Source: Sphingomonas hankookensis (GTDB taxonomy: Bacteria > Pseudomonadota > Alphaproteobacteria > Sphingomonadales > Sphingomonadaceae). Taken from it: 64,000 bases of DNA. The translations under genes were made by a program, and so were the position numbers. Of the stretch, positions 61,033 to 64,000 are shown piece after piece. The DNA lies in the NCBI RefSeq assembly GCF_028551275.1, contig NZ_CP117025.1:1607501-1671500 (forward strand), read 5' to 3'. Under the pieces are notes generated by a model, which was not told the origin of the DNA, did not search any database, and saw only the letters and a list, made by a program, of their open reading frames with translations. Numbering within the stretch: position 1 is the first letter of the stretch; every line of letters begins with the position of its first letter.

Positions 61033-61675
61033 TGAAGACCTCACCCCGACGCGCGGTGATCGCCTCCTGCGAGAGCAGCGAGCCCTCCGGCCTGTCGGGC
61101 GGGCCGCGGCGATAGGTGACGGTCAACGCCCTGCTCGACGCCGTCGTCAGGTCGGTGCCCGGAAAGGCCAACCCGACGAGGTCCTCGAACGTGACGTCGG
61201 GACGATCGAGCAATACGGTCCTGCCGTTGATAACCACGGGCACGGAAGCGCGGTCCGGCAGCGCGTCGCGAGCCTCGACCTGCGGCGGCCACGGTGTCGT
61301 CAGGTCGATGACCGAGCCCCGACGCAGCGAGGTTTCGCCGCCGTCGAGGTAGAGTTCGACGTCCTCGCCGATGCCCCCGATCCGCCGAACGTCCGTCTCG
61401 GTGATCGCCGGATCGCCCCAGTCCCACCCCAACCCGGCGACGCGCAGGTGACGGAGCGTTCCATCGCGGAAGGTGCGGAAGGCGGGACGCACGTCCGCCT
61501 GGATCAGCACCGGCTGATCGGGTGCGACATGGGCGGCGCGCCCACCGTCAACCCTGATCACGATCCCGTCCCCCACGCCAGACAGGGCCAGCAGCTGCGC
61601 GGCGGTCACTTCCGCCGAGCTCACCGACTGCGCCCTGCCGTCCACATCGATCTCGAAACCATCATTGTCGTCCAT
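61007..61675 (-). CDS. Multiubiquitin-like protein (tandem beta-grasp domains)
   Basis: A 222-residue protein of apparently three beta-grasp units (about 6-66, 78-128 and 145-222). The third has the Multi_ubiq signature VVINGRTVLLDRPDVTFEDLV, then TVTYRRGPPDRPEGSL and GEVFNVSATNKS. Such proteins accompany E1-like enzymes in bacterial ubiquitin-like operons and are presumed substrates or modifiers. The C-terminus ends in TNKS without di-glycine, as far as I recall usual for this family. The start giving MDDNDGFEID is preferred because AAGGAG lies six bases upstream; an ATG overlapping the AAA+ stop lies six codons earlier. It overlaps the E1 gene by 26 bases. Confidence 0.85.
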   Translation of the reverse strand: MDDNDGFEIDVDGRAQSVSSAEVTAAQLLALSGVGDGIVIRVDGGRAAHVAPDQPVLIQADVRPAFRTFRDGTLRHLRVAGLGWDWGDPAITETDVRRIGGIGEDVELYLDGGETSLRRGSVIDLTTPWPPQVEARDALPDRASVPVVINGRTVLLDRPDVTFEDLVGLAFPGTDLTTASSRALTVTYRRGPPDRPEGSLLSQEAITARRGEVFNVSATNKS

Positions 61676-61689
61676 GTCGATCTCCTTCC

Positions 61690-62580
61690 TCATTGTTGGA
61701 ATTGGGCATCGAGCCACTGGCATGCGTCGGCGTAGATCCTCGCGACGGACCGCTCGCCGCGAAGGCGCGCGAGGTAAGCCAGTCCGTCCTCGGCGAGCCC
61801 GCCGACGCGATCGACAACGCCATGATCGACGGCCGCTTCGGCCAAGATCTCGACGAGGTGAAGCGGGACGTCCTGATCTTCCGGGAAGCGGAGGGGAACC
61901 GGCTCAAGCAGGCGCAGCAGCGTCGGCGTTAGCGCCGCCGGTTCCTGCACCTGGATCATCCAGTTCACGTGACGCAGGTCGACGGTCGCACCGCAGGCAT
62001 AATCCACCCACCGTTCCGCCGTCGCGGGATCGATCATACGCGCCAGATCGGTCTGCCCGGCCGCATCGAGATCGTCGATACCGCAGACGCTGACGATGGG
62101 GTTGGCGCAGCGCGACACGGCCATGGCGAGAACAGGCGCCGACGGCAGTATCAGGTCCGGCCCGCATGCGGTCGGCCGCAGCTGCTCGATACCGAACGCT
62201 CCGCCGACCGTCACGCCGACATGCGGCAACTCGGCCTGGCTCGCGATCCGGCGCGCGACGTGCGTGCGTCCGACCCCCGCAGGACCGCTCAGCATCAGCG
62301 GGGGAAGCGTCAGCCAGTCGGCCCCGGTCGCCTCCTGCCGCAATACCGCGCGGTCGATCACGCCGCGCAGAGACGACTGCCAGCCGAAGCCCAGGTCCGC
62401 GGTCAGCCGCCTGCGGATTCTGTCCCCGCCGCCACACAGCGGAAGCGCCGCGTCCAGGCCCAGCAGCATCGCGTCGGGCGTGAAGCCCTGCGCCACGAGG
62501 ACCGACGCCGGCCCTTCGAAGGGGCGTTGCGCAGGCAGGCCGACGGCCAACGGGCCGCCGTCGGGAGCGGCCGCGTTCAT
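61690..62580 (-). CDS. Divergent AAA+ ATPase with degenerate Walker A
   Basis: A 296-residue AAA+-type protein: helical N-terminal part, then LPPLMLSGPAGVGRTHVARRI at 92-112, where the P-loop lysine is replaced by Arg105. A Walker B-like VSVCGIDDLD (about 164-172) has Asp-Asp where Asp-Glu is normal. Then come a sensor-like NWMIQVQE and a C-terminal lid. Substitution of both key residues suggests weak or no hydrolysis, perhaps a nucleotide-sensing scaffold. The start overlaps the preceding stop (ATGA). The longer upstream frame is the shadow of that gene. Confidence 0.75.
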   Translation of the reverse strand: MNAAAPDGGPLAVGLPAQRPFEGPASVLVAQGFTPDAMLLGLDAALPLCGGGDRIRRRLTADLGFGWQSSLRGVIDRAVLRQEATGADWLTLPPLMLSGPAGVGRTHVARRIASQAELPHVGVTVGGAFGIEQLRPTACGPDLILPSAPVLAMAVSRCANPIVSVCGIDDLDAAGQTDLARMIDPATAERWVDYACGATVDLRHVNWMIQVQEPAALTPTLLRLLEPVPLRFPEDQDVPLHLVEILAEAAVDHGVVDRVGGLAEDGLAYLARLRGERSVARIYADACQWLDAQFQQ

Positions 62581-63269
62581 TCGCCCCTCCAGAACCTGAG
62601 CGGGCGGCGGCCGCCTGAGCCCAGGCCGCGGCGCTTCACGTCCGCCTCCGTCTGTCGCATGCCGGCGATGACCACGCGTTCGAGCGCGACCGCCCCCTCG
62701 GCCGCGACCAGGGTGCGAAACTCGGCGAAGCGCGGCCTCTGCCAGCGCATCCAGTCCAGCACGCGCTCGCGCTCCCACTTCTCGGAAAAGCGCATGACAA
62801 AGAACGGCTTGTCCTCGTCCCCGCTTTCCAGCGACAGGCCGGGGCGCTGGTTCTTGGGATCGAGGATGAAGAGCTCGATGCGCTCGTGCAGCCGGCGGCG
62901 CTCCTCGGCCTCGAGCCGCGCGGTCTCCTCCTGCACCGCGGCCTCATCCGCATCGCGGCGAGCGCCCTCGACCACGATGGCGGAGACGGCCTGGTCGCCG
63001 AACAGGAACGCCAGGCGCGCCCACAACGACCACTGATCGGGTCGCCTCGTCATCCAGTCGAAGACCTCGCGGGCCGACCGGGGATCGAGATGGGCGTCCC
63101 AGATGGCGTCGCGCCGCCCGGCATCCGGCGCAACGCGTCGGACGAGCAGCACCGATCCCGCTTCCGCGTCGACGGCGGGCCAGCAGCCCGCGCCGACGTC
63201 GGGCGCTTCGACGAGCAGCGCCGTGCGGTCCGCGGCGCGGCGGTCGCGGCGGTGGCCGGCGGCGGTCAC
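62577..63269 (-). CDS. Unknown protein of the ubiquitin-like operon (230 aa)
   Basis: The GTG chosen overlaps the exonuclease stop (GTGA) and the stop overlaps the AAA+ start (ATGA). The N-terminal 60 residues form a small mixed domain (TALLVEAPDVGAGCWPAVD, then SVLLVRRV). A helical region follows with FDWMTRRPDQWSLWARLAFLFGD and a charged coiled coil at about 105-130. Then comes PFFVMRFSEKWERERVLDWMRW, and a basic C-terminus. No JAMM (HxH...D) or cysteine-protease motif is seen, so it is not an obvious deubiquitinase. Function unknown. Confidence 0.72.
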   Translation of the reverse strand: MTAAGHRRDRRAADRTALLVEAPDVGAGCWPAVDAEAGSVLLVRRVAPDAGRRDAIWDAHLDPRSAREVFDWMTRRPDQWSLWARLAFLFGDQAVSAIVVEGARRDADEAAVQEETARLEAEERRRLHERIELFILDPKNQRPGLSLESGDEDKPFFVMRFSEKWERERVLDWMRWQRPRFAEFRTLVAAEGAVALERVVIAGMRQTEADVKRRGLGSGGRRPLRFWRGE

Positions 63270-64000
63270 AGGAACCTCGTCGTGGCCGAGATCTCCTCGA
63301 ACGTCGGCCCGAGCGCCCTCGCCGAAGTCGAATAGACGTTGGCCGCCAGCCAGAACTCCTCGCGCCCGCGCTCGTCGTCGGTGACCTCGGTCCACCAGGT
63401 CTTGCGGGCGGGGTCCCAACGGTATCCGCGCGACCGGAGCAGATCCTTGACCGAGAAGTCCGCACCCACGGCGCGCACCACCCAGCTCGGGCTTGCGGAA
63501 CGCTCGAGCAGATCGGCGAGCGCGGTCCGGCCGTCCTCGAACGGGTGACGAAGGAGCTGGATCACCGCATCCACGTCGGCGCCCGCCCGGTGGCCGTCGT
63601 GGAACCATCCTGCCTGACAGAGCAGGAAGCCGAGGCTCCGACCATCGAAGCCACGGCTGCGCCAGTCGACCTGCTCCATGGTGCAGGCCCAGGCGAGACC
63701 CTGTGCCCCCTCGAGCCGACGCTCGACCCAGCGACGGTCGAACCTACTGTGGTGGGCGATCACGATGGTGGCCGATCGCAGCAGGCGAACCGCAGCCTCG
63801 TCGTCGATGATCTGACCGGCGACGTCCTCGTCGCGAAGGCCGGTCAGCATCGCGATCTCCGGCGGGATCGGCTTTCCCGGGTCCTCGGTCCATTCGTAGG
63901 CGCGGTCGATGTGGGTGATGACGCCCTGATCGTCATACCTGAACCGGCGCATCGCAAGTTCGATGATGGCGTCGCGTTCGACGTCGAGGCCCGTGGTCTC
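63266..64000 (-). CDS. DnaQ-like 3'-5' exonuclease (DEDDh), 5' end beyond window
   Basis: The frame runs to the window edge and already contains ETTGLDVERDAIIELA, the first exonuclease motif, so the real start is just outside. The other motifs are IAHHSRFDRRWVERRL (Exo II, Asp) and HRAGADVDAVIQLL (Exo III His and Asp), giving a complete DEDDh site apart from residues upstream of the window. A C-terminal module of about 75 residues (VKDLLRSRGYRWDPARKTWW) resembles DUF5710-like add-ons. As first gene of the ubiquitin-like operon it may act on invader DNA. Confidence 0.85.
   Translation of the reverse strand, partial: ETTGLDVERDAIIELAMRRFRYDDQGVITHIDRAYEWTEDPGKPIPPEIAMLTGLRDEDVAGQIIDDEAAVRLLRSATIVIAHHSRFDRRWVERRLEGAQGLAWACTMEQVDWRSRGFDGRSLGFLLCQAGWFHDGHRAGADVDAVIQLLRHPFEDGRTALADLLERSASPSWVVRAVGADFSVKDLLRSRGYRWDPARKTWWTEVTDDERGREEFWLAANVYSTSARALGPTFEEISATTRFL

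Larger units (their letters stand above)
59725..64000. mobile_element. Probable genomic island next to tRNA-Lys (right end outside window)
   Basis: Directly after the tRNA the gene content changes from housekeeping to a compact accessory operon of nuclease, AAA+, polyubiquitin-like and E1-like genes on the opposite strand, typical of defence islands placed at tRNA 3' ends. No integrase or direct repeat is visible inside the window, so the call rests on position and gene type only. Confidence 0.4.

Noticed and set aside
62577..63269. JAMM/Mov34 deubiquitinase in the unknown operon protein
   Set aside because: No E...HxH...SxxD arrangement is present; the only nearby histidine (DAHLDPRS) lacks the partner residues.

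Overview
The window reads as chromosomal DNA of a GC-rich alphaproteobacterium of the Sphingomonas group. Supporting signs are the trpF-trpB-trpA-accD-folC order, an UrcA-family secreted protein, a DUF2171 protein, small sphingomonad-type hypothetical proteins, and several families of short palindromic intergenic repeats. Coding density is high, and many neighbours overlap by ATGA, GTGA or TGATG.

Layout. (1) 1 to about 7.8 kb is the right-hand part of an integrative element. It holds three translationally coupled genes of unknown function, a membrane/coiled-coil protein, a ParB-like protein behind an inverted repeat, and a large serine recombinase whose 3' end runs into a tRNA-Arg(UCU) gene. 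(2) 7.9-59.7 kb is mostly housekeeping and metabolic backbone: yhhQ and a NucS-like nuclease, purS-purQ, two bPH2 membrane proteins, a SleB-type hydrolase, cysK with an MFS exporter, a UvrD/PcrA helicase, a diguanylate cyclase, rluB-rsmD, a receiver protein, an AmpG-like permease, the trp/acc/fol cluster, a GH130-SDR pair, pyrF-lapA, a large patatin, a serine acetyltransferase, tRNA-Ala(CGC), a Gre factor/YaiI/YpfJ cluster, a patatin plus 3-hydroxybutyrate dehydrogenase pair, an M3 peptidase, a branched-chain 2-oxoacid dehydrogenase operon (E1 alpha, E1 beta, E2), a DUF885 peptidase, a family-5 uracil-DNA glycosylase and folK. (3) Just past tRNA-Lys(UUU), 59.8-64.0 kb (minus strand) carries a compact operon that runs off the window. 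It encodes a DnaQ-like exonuclease, an unknown protein, a divergent AAA+ protein, a multi-ubiquitin-like beta-grasp protein, and a DUF6791-ThiF (E1-like) protein that carries an apparent frameshift.

The most notable material is the ubiquitin-like operon next to tRNA-Lys. Second is a roughly 150-bp palindromic repeat (the same family found between genes elsewhere in the window) inserted in frame into the linker of the E2 acyltransferase gene. Others are a two-helix membrane protein translationally coupled between trpB and trpA, the unidentified three-gene cassette on the tRNA-Arg element, and a serine integrase whose C-terminus is encoded by the target tRNA gene. All family assignments come from motif recognition by eye; no database search was run.
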